Part shown: positions 1 through 8,135 of the stretch, piece after piece
How the letters are laid out: each line of letters begins with the position of its first letter
Position numbering within the stretch: the stretch's first letter is position 1
NCBI GenBank assembly: GCA_029934215.1
Contig: JAOZMR010000043.1
Location: 1-14,945 of the forward strand
DNA: 14,945 nucleotides
DNA from: Pontiellaceae bacterium
GTDB taxonomy: Bacteria > Verrucomicrobiota > Kiritimatiellia > Kiritimatiellales > Tichowtungiaceae
Reading direction: 5' to 3'
Program-made: the position numbers and the translations under genes
Notes under the pieces: model-generated
The model's database searches: none
Told to the model about the DNA's origin: nothing
Seen by the model: the letters and a program-made list of their open reading frames with translations, nothing else

Positions 1-116
1 AGCGACGGCTTGCGGATCGACGATTCGGTCAACAAATCAACCGTTGTGTGAAACGTATCTTCCAGATCGTGAAGCAATCCGAAAAGCTGACGGGCACGTC
101 CAAATCCAGACGTTTT
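1..116 (-). pseudogene. Possible C-terminal remnant of a MNT-type nucleotidyltransferase, cut by the window edge
   Basis: An open frame of about 38 codons runs leftward from a stop at 117-119 to the window edge. It reads FGRARQLFGLLHDLED, then a segment with TVDLLTESSIRKPS. The pattern L..LLHDLE followed by VDLLTE..IRKP resembles the region after the catalytic Asp pair in minimal nucleotidyltransferases of the MNT/HI0073 type, which have 'L...DLEE.LG.KVDLVT...L.P'. The family's N-terminal GSxARGxxxxxSDxDL motif is not found upstream in any minus-strand frame, so the gene is either broken or frameshifted, or the resemblance is chance. Bases 120-226 hold nothing I recognise. Confidence 0.3.
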
Positions 117-226
117 TTAAAGAAGGGGCGAAAGAGAAGATGATCGCAATCTCAATATGGCGAATCGCTCGGCTTGCATTCACTCGATTTCCCATTCCCA
201 GCTTCCGAGCAATCTAACGGCACGCA

Positions 227-1948
227 CTAATAAGGCATGATCACGGTTACTGCGGGGTCCCTCCAATCCTCGCCACCTTCATTGTTCCATGTGGAACAAG
301 AGAGAGTATAATGATCGACAAGCGCAAGCAGTGAGAGCGGGATCGCAACCTCAATGCAATCACCACTTGAAACGGAAAGAGTGCCCTCAATCGGGGAATG
401 TTCGCCAGAATCAAAGTCGTCATTGGCACTATACAAACGCGGATGATACCCCAAGCTGTCGCGGAACAATGCGATGGCATAGTTAGCGGCGGTGCCCGGC
501 GCATCCAAATAAATCCATATGTTGGAATATTCTCCAGCAGTACCAGTTCCTGCCCGATCCACTTTCACAAACAGACTGGAAGCCCCTTTTGCCAGCGTAA
601 TGCCGGTAATATCCACAGCGGGAGGTATATTCGTCTCCACCGGATCAACAAACTGGGGTTGCTGACCATTCCAATCCTCCGCATTTCCATCCACCTGAAT
701 TTCCATCTTCTGGACAGCGTTGGCGTTCGTATTCACACGATCCACCTCCACGTAATAGTAGCCCCGATCCTGACCAGCATTAGCGGCATCAACATACGAA
801 CTTTGCGGAGCCGTCAGCTTGGAAGCAATCCGCTCAAAACCGGTCGTCAGGTTGGTGCTCCTGTAGACCGCATATTCGCGATTGGCAACCGGAGCCCACT
901 CCACCCGGAATCCGGCGCCGGATGTGTTGGCATCCGCCGAAATAATAAAGCGCGAGGCAGCGTTGGTTGGATTAGTTCCAGCACGGAATTCATCCAGATT
1001 GCTGATGCCATCGCCGTCCGCATCTGCATCGGCAACACCATTGGTCAGACCGCCAAAATACCGCAGCTCCCACTCATTGGAAATATGATCCTGATCCTCA
1101 TCCCATGCCCGAGCGATAACATTCACGTCATAGAAATGACAAGCGAACTTATAGACATCAATCTCAATACCGTCGGCATTCTCGCCCTGATGACCATTCT
1201 CATCCCAGATCTCGATTTGCTCCGTCCCTTCTTCAATATCAACCGGTCCATAGGTACGGGAAGAAGGCAAGGTGCCGAGAAAAGTGCAATAATCATAACA
1301 ATTTACTGAATTTTTCCACTCGATTATGGCACGGATTGCATTGGTATCAAAGCTGGCATCCCATTCCAGCATGATGCCGTTGGTCGCAAACATCCACCCT
1401 TCGGGAGCTGGCAAGATAGGCGAAATTAACGCAGGACAAGTCGTCACATCCGGAATAGGCGTGATGCCATCCGCCAAAGCAAAAGGAATAATCGTGATGC
1501 CGGCCGAACCATTTGTAAACGTAACCGTAACCTCCCAGTCACCGTCCACATCGTGAAGGGTGCCAGAAGCGGAAACAGCATTCTCATATTCCCATTCATC
1601 CCAATCTTTTTCGCAATCAAACGAACCGAACGGAGCAACAACCGACACACTTGCAATCGAATGGTGATCCGTCGCGTCAAGTCCAAACTCCACCTTATAC
1701 GTTCCCTGCTCCAGAAAATACCCGGCACTAATCCAGATTTCGTCAACATAATTGCTCAGAGCCACGTCCTCCCGCACAAAAGAAGACGTCGTTTCCGACA
1801 GCGTCACACCGTTATCGGCATGATGTAGAGTCCATTTCGACGCATCCATCGAGTTGTCATCAAAATTATCTCCGCCGGAAAAGTTAGCCAGCGCCGACCC
1901 ACCAGCCGCCAAAAGAACGACCAGAGCAATACTTATTTTCTTATTCAT
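227..1948 (-). CDS. Gene A: secreted protein with TSP3-like linker and CBM9-like C-terminal domain
   Basis: The 573-residue product starts with a Sec signal peptide (basic MNKK, hydrophobic core, likely cleavage after SALA at about 21). Residues 25-165 look like a beta-sandwich beginning FSGGDNFDDNSMDASKW, as in LamG or other carbohydrate-binding-like modules, but I cannot name the family. Residues 283-330 form an Asp-rich thrombospondin-3-like calcium-binding linker (DEDQDHISNEWELRYFGG, then DADADGDGISNLDEF). Residues 334-404 match the C-terminal module shared with the neighbouring large proteins (GTNPTNAASR ... YAVYRSTNL ... YYYVEV). Residues 415-573 resemble CBM9/DOMON-type domains, with the typical VDGNAEDW opening. 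In the other genes the shared module is terminal; here a further domain follows it. A GGAG at 1959-1962 lies 10 nt before the ATG and supports this start. The likely role is binding outside the cell; the ligand is unknown. The gene is isolated from its upstream neighbour by 842 bp and so is probably transcribed separately. Confidence 0.88.
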   Translation of the reverse strand: MNKKISIALVVLLAAGGSALANFSGGDNFDDNSMDASKWTLHHADNGVTLSETTSSFVREDVALSNYVDEIWISAGYFLEQGTYKVEFGLDATDHHSIASVSVVAPFGSFDCEKDWDEWEYENAVSASGTLHDVDGDWEVTVTFTNGSAGITIIPFALADGITPIPDVTTCPALISPILPAPEGWMFATNGIMLEWDASFDTNAIRAIIEWKNSVNCYDYCTFLGTLPSSRTYGPVDIEEGTEQIEIWDENGHQGENADGIEIDVYKFACHFYDVNVIARAWDEDQDHISNEWELRYFGGLTNGVADADADGDGISNLDEFRAGTNPTNAASRFIISADANTSGAGFRVEWAPVANREYAVYRSTNLTTGFERIASKLTAPQSSYVDAANAGQDRGYYYVEVDRVNTNANAVQKMEIQVDGNAEDWNGQQPQFVDPVETNIPPAVDITGITLAKGASSLFVKVDRAGTGTAGEYSNIWIYLDAPGTAANYAIALFRDSLGYHPRLYSANDDFDSGEHSPIEGTLSVSSGDCIEVAIPLSLLALVDHYTLSCSTWNNEGGEDWRDPAVTVIMPY

Positions 1949-2310
1949 CTTTTCATATCTCCATTTTCACGACTTACCGGCGAAACGTTTGCCGTTTAAA
2001 ACAATATCCGCACCGTTTTCTGCGTTCTTTTGCGATAAAACGGAGCCTGCAAACAGGGCGAATCCGACCCTGATAGATCCAACACTTAAACATTGAGCTT
2101 TTCATCAACAGTCTTTTTTCTATTTAATTTGCCAATACAGATTATGTGTTGGCGTTACGTTGGTCAACAACAAACGCAATCATGGTGCGTGTTTAGCAAC
2201 CTTATTGATTGTACGAGGAATAGTGGATTGTCGGAATATTGGACTGTTGTAAAAACTAAAGTCACACCCTGCTACATCGATCGATGCTCTGGTGAGTAAG
2301 TTTTTTGGGG
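1949..2310. other. Intergenic leader region upstream of gene A
   Basis: No credible gene is visible; the short ORFs here lack coding character. The stretch holds the gene A ribosome-binding site (GGAG at 1959-1962), a weak promoter candidate near 2141-2167 and a perfect 12-bp palindrome CATCGATCGATG at 2275-2286. It is flanked on the right by the inverted-repeat element that starts at 2311. Confidence 0.5.
2141..2167 (-). promoter_or_regulatory. Weak sigma-70-like promoter candidate for gene A
   Basis: On the minus strand TTGACC (2162-2167) is followed after 15 bp by CATAAT (2141-2146). Each hexamer differs from consensus in one or two positions, but the spacer is shorter than the usual 17 bp. 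It would give a leader of about 190 nt before gene A. This is a consensus match only. Confidence 0.2.
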
Positions 2311-2610
2311 GATCCAGCCCTCATACAAAACGCCAGTATTCGAGTTTTGTCTCGCAAGTTGAATGTTACCACTTTCACAACAAATGACGCACGCAATGAA
2401 TGGATGTTTGAAAAAACGGAAAGAGGTTTAACCGCGAAGGAACGCAGAGAACGCAAAGAATAAAGGTGTTGAATCCGTCTTTTTTTTTGCGTTCTCTGCG
2501 TTCTCTCGCGGTTAATAAATCTCCATGTGTTTGTAGCTTTCAGGTCGAACTGGCGTCATTCAACTTGCGAGGCAAATCTCTGAAATGGGCGTTTTGTATG
2601 AGGGCTGATC
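2311..2610. repeat. 300-bp imperfect inverted-repeat element (MITE-like)
   Basis: The left end, GATCCAGCCCTCATACAAAA followed by CGCC (2311-2334), is the reverse complement of 2588-2610 except for one extra C. Inside these ends a second pair matches: CTCGCAAGTTGAATG at about 2350 and CATTCAACTTGCGAG at about 2558. The centre is a strong hairpin (2428-2515). No ORF of note lies inside. The architecture of matched termini with a palindromic centre and no coding capacity fits a non-autonomous mobile element or an excised-transposon scar, but no transposase or target-site duplication was identified. Confidence 0.55.
2428..2515. repeat. Long hairpin at the centre of the inverted-repeat element
   Basis: The left arm (2428-2457) begins TTAACCGCGAAGGAACGCAG and the right arm ends GCGTTCTCTCGCGGTTAA at 2515. 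They pair over 30 positions with two mismatches (AG against GA), around a loop of roughly 28 nt that contains a T-run. The ACGCAGAGAACGCAAAG core has the look of a dispersed intergenic repeat. A transcript would fold strongly in either direction, so it could also act as a terminator. Confidence 0.6.
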
Positions 2611-2687
2611 CTCATGTGCCCGCGATGCGGACGGGTGGTTAATTCATGTCGAAATCTAGCACTCGCGTTCCACATTCTGCAAGGGTT

Positions 2688-2788
2688 TTCCAATGCTTGG
2701 AAACCTTCGATTCTCCGCAGAGCAGGCAAGAAAGCCTATTCCACATGTGGGGCAGGCTTTCCAGCCTGCCCCGTTCCAATGGTTGGAA
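2688..2788. repeat. REP-like palindrome block downstream of the chimeric ORF
   Basis: Two palindromes of the form TTCCAA-N3-TTGGAA bound the block: TTCCAATGCTTGGAA (2688-2702) and TTCCAATGGTTGGAA (2774-2788). Between them is a perfect 10-bp stem with a four-base loop, GGGGCAGGCT-TTCC-AGCCTGCCCC (2749-2772), and the palindrome CCACATGTGG. The block is a shorter, diverged version of those at 8358-8521 and 12755-12918. Repeated GC-rich hairpins in intergenic DNA are the hallmark of REP/BIME sequences mobilised by RAYT transposases. No T-tract follows the stem, so it is not a canonical terminator. Confidence 0.65.
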
Positions 2789-2983
2789 GCCTACTCCAAC
2801 TCGACCTTGATTTTGTAGTAGTCGCACGGACTTGGGTTCGAATTGGTGTAGCTCCCCTGCGTCCAAGGGAGGTTCGTTTCCAAGGGTTGGAAGTTTTCTA
2901 GAAGATTCGTTGTCCACCAGATGGAATAGACGCGCCCTGAGATTGCGCTCCAGTACAGGGCGTTATCTGGAAGGGGATTCAAC

Positions 2984-3890
2984 ATCAAGCGACTGGTCGC
3001 GTTGGTTGGGTTCAGCCCTGCAATATAGGCCTGCAGCACGGTGTTGATTCCGTTCGAGCAGATCGCGGATGAATTGGCATTGGTCGAGCCGCCATAGTAC
3101 AGAGTTTCCCAGTCGTTGGGTATGCCGTCGGCATCCAGGTCGTCCACTGCCGAAGCGAGAACGTTGAATGGAGGCGTACTGCCCGTGTGCCCGAGTCCAT
3201 CGTCTGCGCGTAATACCATGTTGGAAGCGGCCTCAAGCACGGTCACTGTGCCCGACCAGACGCCACTCACAAAGGCACCGGTATTGGTTGGGGAGATTGG
3301 AACTGGCTCACCAGCCAAAAACCCCAAGGTAATATTTGGAATATTATAGCTTGTGTCTGGAGAGGGACTCGAAGAACCCGTCCAGTCCAGGGGATCGCCA
3401 TAGTCGCTATCCGTTTGATAGTACAACGAGCGGGACACTCCTGTGTCGGTCGATTCACAAGAGCCATCGCTTGAATAACTCGTATTGTTGAAGCTGAGAT
3501 CGACCATCAGGTTATTCGTGCCGTTATATTCGAAAGGTGTGTCGAACCCGAACGTCATCCATCCGGTCGAAGACACGGTAGTCGTGCTTTGATGGACAAC
3601 GACCCAATCGCTTTCCCACTCTGGAGATCCGGAATAGCTGTCGAGCGCGGTATGCCGCATTCGAATCGTCCAATCTTCCATCGATTGCCCTGGAGCGGAA
3701 ATCACATTCAATGCCAACGATGTAATGCTGCCTGAGCCGCCTATCTCGCTATCGAGATAAATCACCTGAGTTCGGGCATCATGGTAGTAGGTTGCCATTG
3801 GGTAGTCCCAGTCCGCCGTACCGTCGCCAAGCTGTATAAGTGCCTCTTGAATTGCTATGCTAACTGAGCCTTCAAACGACGTCAGCACAT
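2984..3890 (-). repeat. 907-bp duplication, copy in the RAYT chimera
   Basis: By eye this is identical to 8717-9623 with no indel (constant offset 5733). It ends on the right exactly at the RAYT junction; on the left it passes into sequence that is clearly homologous but diverged (2791-2983). Confidence 0.9.
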
Positions 3891-3933
3891 GGTAGATGGC
3901 TCCGGCGCATTCAATTCGTGGTCTTCTTCCCAT
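3886..3933 (-). pseudogene. 5' fragment of a REP-associated tyrosine transposase (RAYT, Y1/IS200-like)
   Basis: MGRRPRIECAGAIYHV matches the stereotyped RAYT opening (M-x-R-x-x-R-I-E-x-x-G-A-x-Y-H-V, normally followed by x-S/N-R-G-N). The HUH motif and catalytic Tyr of the family are absent because the frame switches to gene C sequence at 3890. The junction carries short homology: the RAYT codons for YHV(L/M) and gene C both read ATGTG(C)TGA. The RAYT-specific bases are 3891-3933. Confidence 0.7.
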
Positions 3934-4056
3934 AAATCAATGACTACAAAAACGAAATACAGCTCAAGCCAGTTTTTATGAATCTATGCACTGGTACCGG
4001 CCACTGCCGTCCAAATCCTAATTATAACACTGCTATTTCCACCCGATAAACCTGAC
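3934..4056. other. Short intergenic gap between gene B and the chimeric ORF
   Basis: This gap of 123 bp has no recognisable gene or strong terminator. It may include the original 5' flank of the RAYT fragment. Confidence 0.4.
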
Positions 4057-7000
4057 TTACTCAGCTAACTGAACATTCACCTTATACATGCCACTCCCTT
4101 CTGCGGAATGAATGGTATCGGTATAGCTATTTTGTGGGAAGAGCAGCCCCGTGACCAATGGATCAAATCCTGTAATGAGATTGGTCGACCAGAAAACCCC
4201 ATACACGCGCCCGGCTACGGCGGGCCAGCTCAGCACATAGCCCGATGGAACCGGACCGTTTTCTTTGACCTCAAACACGGCATCCACATCGGTCGGATCC
4301 ATTCCGGAAATATATTCCTCCAGATTCGACTGCCCATCGCCGTCAAAATCATCGCCCGGGTTAACTTGGTTCACATCGGTAAAGAGGCCACCACTGGCAT
4401 CCACGATCTGCTGCTCCCAGTCATCCGGCATGAGATCCACATCGCGATCCGAGGGAAAACTCGTCACTACGACCGATAGCGTTACTGAATAAGCATAGTA
4501 ACCACCAAGAGCATCATAATTCAGCTGGTCGATCAGGGTCAACGAGGTTGCTCCATTTTTGAGCGGCTCAATCGAAACTGCTCCCGACGCATTGCTGACC
4601 ACCTGCGCAATCGTTTCGTCTGCAACGCTCCATATATAACCAGGCGCCACAGCCTGAAGCATTGTAAATGGAGTTGCACTGAACGGATCCGCTCCGTCTA
4701 ACGTGATGGTTTCAATACCCTCCGGATAAAAGATACTCCGATTCACCATCACACTCGGCGTGGCATCCGAGAACCCGTCACAATTAAAAAAGACGTTTAA
4801 CGAAGAATTAGTCCCTGTATAATTATTATTGGCAACCGATATATTTAGCCACTGTACGTTGTCGCCTCGTGTCGGGCTCAGATACTGCAACCAATAAAAA
4901 CTGTTGGCATCATTGACCATACGACGCTGAATCTCAGAGAAGACATCGTCTAAATCATCAATGGTTTCGGCATTATAATAGTTGTTCGTATTCCCAAGCT
5001 GCAACATCTTCGCCTCATCAACGTTAGTCCCAAGACCTACCGCAAACAACTGCTTGTCGCCCCGGGCAGCCAGCACCTCTGACAACGTATGTTGATTGGC
5101 TGTATCGTCTCCATCCGTCAGCACCACCAACGAACTACGGCGAACACTGTATCGATTAAACACATCATCCATGCGCGTCAACCCCTCAAGAATGGCCCCA
5201 TACAAATCGGTCGACGGTGAAATCGGGACAATCGAATCGATGGCTGTGTAGAGTGCCTCTTTATCCGCCGTATAATCCTGTAACAACGTGATCGGACCCG
5301 AAAAGCTATAAAGCGCAAACACTTGATTTTCTACGGCATTGCTCACAATCATTTTCGCCGAAGCCTTAATGTTCGGCAAATTCGAAGCCACACTGAAGCT
5401 ATTATCCAGCATCAACACCGTTTGCATCTGCGCATCGGAAATTCCCTGCATCTTACTCACCTGCAAGGATGATTCCGACGTAGAGATTGGGCTGTCATTT
5501 TCTTCTACCGTGAAAAAGTCCGGCGCTTCCACGAGAGCAGAAGGAATATCAACCCCCTCTCCTGCCTCATCCGTTAAACGGAACCAAACCGTCACAAAAC
5601 TGGGTGCATTCGTAAAGTAATTAGACGGCCTCGCAAAGCGAACCCCCGGCATCTCAAACTGATACTGCGCCGTGAGCGTGATATCGCTCGAAACGCTGGC
5701 ATAGCTACCATCCCACCCCGTAAACGACCAATGCGTATCAGGATCAATCGTCGGTGCCGCCGCATTTCCACCCGGAACCACATATTGAACCGCTGTTCCT
5801 GAAGAGATGGCGCCATGCTCCCCTGCATCAAACGTCACTAGCCGTTTTTCCACATATTGCGCAGTTACCGTTATGTTAGAAGTCACACTATCAAACGCTC
5901 GATCCCACCCCGCAAAGTGCCAATAATCTTCGGCAGCAATGGATGGAGCCACCGCTGATGCTCCCTGAAAAACTTCTTGTGATAAATGGCCGGAGACAAT
6001 AGACCCATGCGCCCCCGTATTAAAGTTAACAATAAATTTAAATGCCGGACGCACTTCGCAACTGTAACCATTCCACGTCGGGGTAGTGAAGCCCGTCATG
6101 CCCGCATAAAAATATATGGTGAAACCACTCCCTGCAGACTTAAATGCCAAAGGATCAAACGTGTCTGGAGCATTCCCCTCAAACGTCACGTACTGCAGAC
6201 TATTGCACTCGTAAAAGGCACCATCGCCAATGTTGGTCACGCTATTTCCAACCGTCACGTTCATCAAACCCGTACAGCTGTGGAATGCTGCTCTTTCAAT
6301 GCTTGTCACGCTATCGGGTATCATTACGCTCGTCAGGCCGCTACACCCCAGAAAAGCTTGCTCCCCGATAGAGGTAAGGCCATCGTGAATTGTCAAATTC
6401 GAGAGACCAGTGCATCCGTTAAAGGCATTATCTCCGATACTGATCACATTATCGGGGATCGTCATGCTCGTAAGGCCGTTGCAATCCTTGAACGCGGAAG
6501 CGTCGATGGTCTTCACTCCGGCAGGGATCGTCACACTCGTCAAACCGGTGCAACGATAGAAGGCGTACACGCCAATGTTGGTCACGCTATTTCCAATCAT
6601 CACGCTCATCAAGCCCGTACAGCTGTTGAACGCTGCTCTTTCAATGCTTGTCACCCGATCAGGGATCGTCACGCTTATAAGGCCGCTACAACCTAAAAAG
6701 GCACTTTCTCCTAAATGAATCAGACTCTCAGGGAGTGTAACGCTCGTAAGTCCAGTGCAGTTATAAAAAACTTCTTTGCCGATATGAGTCACACTATTAC
6801 CGATCACCAAGCTCGTTAGGTCGCAACTTTTAAAAGCATCATCGCCGATGTTGGTTACACTGTCAGGAATCATCACGTTCGTAAGATCACAAAAAGCGAA
6901 GGCAGAATCGCCGATATTGGTTACGCTGCTTCCTATCTGAACGCTCGCCAGTTCGTCACACCCGTCAAAGGCACCATCGCCAATATTGTTCACGCTGTCG

Positions 7001-8031
7001 GGAATCGTCACGTTCGTGATATCACAATGTTTGAACGCACCATCGCCGATGTTTAGCACACTATTCCCAATGATTACATTCGTTAGCCCGCTGCAACCCA
7101 AAAAGGCATCATCGCCGATGTTGGTCACGCTATCGGGAATCGTCATGCTTGTCAGTCCGTTGCACAAGGAAAACGCGTTACGGCCAATATCGATCACACG
7201 GTTAGGTATCGTCCCGATCGTTAGACCACTGTAGTAGAATGCGTAATCACCGATACTGGTCACGCTTGCTGGTATACTATAAGATCCGATCTTTGCAGCA
7301 GGACTCTGGATCAAAGTCGTTTTGTTTTTATTAAACAGGGTGCCACTGTCAGCACAATAGGTTGCATTATTCGCATCCACATTAATAGCTGTAAGGTTAC
7401 GGCAGTTGTTAAAGGGTGCATAGCCGATGTGTGTAACGCTAGCAGGGATCACCACGCTTGATAGGTTACAAGAGCGGAATGCAAAATTGCCGATGTGTGT
7501 AACGCTAGCAGGAATCACCACGCTTGATAGGTTACAAGAGCTGAATGCAAAATTGCCGATGTGTGTAACGCTAGCAGGGATCACCACGCTCGTCAGGGCT
7601 ATGCACCCAGTGAAACTTGCATCGCCGATGGTTTTTAAGCTACTTCCAAACGATACACTTGTTAGCTTATAACACTCAAGAAATGCTCTATAGCCTATGT
7701 TGGTCACGCTATTTCCAACCGTCACGCTTGTCAGGTTAAAACTACTTCTGAATGCACTTTCCCCGATGGTGGTCACGTTGTTTCCGGTGATTATACTTGT
7801 AAGAAATCTCCCCTGAAAGGAGTAAGCTCCAATAGCGGTGACAGGATACCCCTCTATTGTATTAGGGATCGTCAAGCTTCCTGATGCACTAGGATCACAT
7901 GATGTGATCGTGACCTCATTAGTGCTAATCTCATAGGTCAAAGGCCCCAAAGTCCCTGCAAACGCCGGTAACACCATCATCGAACAAAGCAACAATGTAC
8001 TCGCGACCCATCGGTTTCTCTTCCTATTCAT
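4057..8031 (-). CDS. Gene B: secreted BspA-type LRR protein with InlB repeats and a von Willebrand A domain
   Basis: The product has 1324 residues. A signal peptide (MNRKRNRW, hydrophobic core, cleavage near PAFA at 25) leads into about 26 BspA-like (LRR_5) repeats of 22-23 residues (60-645), consensus LTSVTIPDSVTNIGDDAFxGC. Residues 211-265 hold the usual BspA variant, INVDANNATYCADSGTLFN followed by TTLIQSP. Two InlB/Listeria-Bacteroides repeats follow (664-727 and 730-791; WHFAGWD, WSFTGWD). A vWA domain spans about 870-1045 with an intact MIDAS: D876-x-S878-x-S880 in LDNSFS, T941 in STDLYG, and D973 in LTDGDD. After a region without clear assignment, a TSP3-like linker (1195-1240, DRDVDLMPDDWE and DFDGDGQSNLEEY) precedes the terminal module (SGMDPTDVDAVF ... 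RVYGVFWSTNL ... MYKVNVQLAE). A metal-dependent adhesion role at the cell surface is likely from the domains; the partner is unknown. GGAG at 8037-8040, 5 nt before the ATG, supports the start, which overlaps the stop of the upstream rph-fragment frame as ATGA. Confidence 0.92.
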   Translation of the reverse strand: MNRKRNRWVASTLLLCSMMVLPAFAGTLGPLTYEISTNEVTITSCDPSASGSLTIPNTIEGYPVTAIGAYSFQGRFLTSIITGNNVTTIGESAFRSSFNLTSVTVGNSVTNIGYRAFLECYKLTSVSFGSSLKTIGDASFTGCIALTSVVIPASVTHIGNFAFSSCNLSSVVIPASVTHIGNFAFRSCNLSSVVIPASVTHIGYAPFNNCRNLTAINVDANNATYCADSGTLFNKNKTTLIQSPAAKIGSYSIPASVTSIGDYAFYYSGLTIGTIPNRVIDIGRNAFSLCNGLTSMTIPDSVTNIGDDAFLGCSGLTNVIIGNSVLNIGDGAFKHCDITNVTIPDSVNNIGDGAFDGCDELASVQIGSSVTNIGDSAFAFCDLTNVMIPDSVTNIGDDAFKSCDLTSLVIGNSVTHIGKEVFYNCTGLTSVTLPESLIHLGESAFLGCSGLISVTIPDRVTSIERAAFNSCTGLMSVMIGNSVTNIGVYAFYRCTGLTSVTIPAGVKTIDASAFKDCNGLTSMTIPDNVISIGDNAFNGCTGLSNLTIHDGLTSIGEQAFLGCSGLTSVMIPDSVTSIERAAFHSCTGLMNVTVGNSVTNIGDGAFYECNSLQYVTFEGNAPDTFDPLAFKSAGSGFTIYFYAGMTGFTTPTWNGYSCEVRPAFKFIVNFNTGAHGSIVSGHLSQEVFQGASAVAPSIAAEDYWHFAGWDRAFDSVTSNITVTAQYVEKRLVTFDAGEHGAISSGTAVQYVVPGGNAAAPTIDPDTHWSFTGWDGSYASVSSDITLTAQYQFEMPGVRFARPSNYFTNAPSFVTVWFRLTDEAGEGVDIPSALVEAPDFFTVEENDSPISTSESSLQVSKMQGISDAQMQTVLMLDNSFSVASNLPNIKASAKMIVSNAVENQVFALYSFSGPITLLQDYTADKEALYTAIDSIVPISPSTDLYGAILEGLTRMDDVFNRYSVRRSSLVVLTDGDDTANQHTLSEVLAARGDKQLFAVGLGTNVDEAKMLQLGNTNNYYNAETIDDLDDVFSEIQRRMVNDANSFYWLQYLSPTRGDNVQWLNISVANNNYTGTNSSLNVFFNCDGFSDATPSVMVNRSIFYPEGIETITLDGADPFSATPFTMLQAVAPGYIWSVADETIAQVVSNASGAVSIEPLKNGATSLTLIDQLNYDALGGYYAYSVTLSVVVTSFPSDRDVDLMPDDWEQQIVDASGGLFTDVNQVNPGDDFDGDGQSNLEEYISGMDPTDVDAVFEVKENGPVPSGYVLSWPAVAGRVYGVFWSTNLITGFDPLVTGLLFPQNSYTDTIHSAEGSGMYKVNVQLAE
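4897..5424 (-). other. vWA domain region of gene B with intact MIDAS
   Basis: This segment codes for residues 870-1045. The five metal-coordinating positions expected of a MIDAS are visible (DxSxS, a Thr in STDLYGA, an Asp in VVLTDGDD), so divalent-metal binding is probably retained. VWA domains in secreted bacterial proteins mostly mediate protein-protein contact. Confidence 0.85.
6097..7854 (-). repeat. BspA-type LRR coding repeats of gene B
   Basis: Successive units of 66-69 bp encode the LRR_5 repeats. Units alternate irregularly between an 'IPDSVTNIG' type and an 'IGNSVTNIG' type. Nearly every unit has a Cys after the AF dipeptide (AFxxCxxL). Unit boundaries stay in frame throughout, with no frameshift. 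Confidence 0.85.
7423..7620 (-). repeat. Three near-identical 66-bp tandem repeats inside gene B
   Basis: Copies beginning at 7423, 7489 and 7555 share GCCGATGTGTGTAACGCTAG and most of the following bases, with only scattered changes. They encode three 22-residue units reading SSVVIPASVTHIGNFAF. Near-identity points to recent in-frame expansion by slippage or unequal recombination. Confidence 0.85.
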
Positions 8032-8036
8032 AACGT

Positions 8037-8040
8037 CTCC
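8037..8040 (-). promoter_or_regulatory. Ribosome-binding site of gene B
   Basis: GGAG lies 5 nt upstream of the ATG at 8031, and the gene start overlaps the upstream frame's TGA as ATGA. This arrangement favours translational coupling if the upstream frame is ever translated. Confidence 0.6.
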
Positions 8041-8135
8041 AATCTCATTTCAATTAAACTCCAGACAGTACTGTTTAGAACAGGGGTCGGTCCGCCTAAC
8101 TCGTCATTTGCCTGAAAAAGGGGCAGCCGATGGAA

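Larger units (their letters stand above)
2791..3933 (-). pseudogene. Chimeric ORF: RAYT start codons fused to a copied C-terminal third of gene C
   Basis: The 380-codon frame is open, but the product does not look like a natural gene. Residues 1-16 (MGRRPRIECAGAIYHV) are the N-terminus of a REP-associated tyrosine transposase. From residue 15 or so the sequence equals gene C from its residue 952 onward (LTSFEGSV...). It carries the C-terminal part of an Ig-like domain, the beta-sandwich with YYHDARTQVIYLDSEIGG, the TSP3-like linker (DDLDADGIPNDWETLYYGG) and the terminal module ending YYKIKVELE. There is no signal peptide and no Shine-Dalgarno sequence before the ATG, so export, and perhaps translation, is unlikely. 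DNA from 2984 to 3890 is identical to 8717-9623 by eye; the last 190 bp before the stop differ at many positions. Best read as a recombination product or donor cassette rather than a functional protein. Confidence 0.75.

Noticed and set aside
398..1309. Plus-strand open frame of 303 codons opposite gene A
   Set aside because: Gene A on the other strand has a signal peptide, clear domains and a ribosome-binding site. The antisense frame shows no recognisable family.
2093..2299. Small plus-strand ORF in the gap upstream of gene A
   Set aside because: There is no ribosome-binding site and the composition is not protein-like; no homology was recognised.
2749..2772. Strong GC stem-loop as a rho-independent terminator
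   Set aside because: No T-tract follows on either strand, and it belongs to a repeated REP-type block.
5986..6696. Plus-strand open frame of 236 codons opposite gene B
   Set aside because: It lies over the LRR repeats and is explained by their three-base periodicity.
7423..7620. Regular 66-bp repeats that look like a CRISPR array
   Set aside because: Units are contiguous, in frame and encode LRRs. There are no unique spacers between conserved repeats.
8065..8074. Palindrome ACAGTACTGT upstream of gene B as an operator
   Set aside because: A single 10-bp palindrome with no second copy in the window and no adjacent regulator gene; chance occurrence cannot be excluded.
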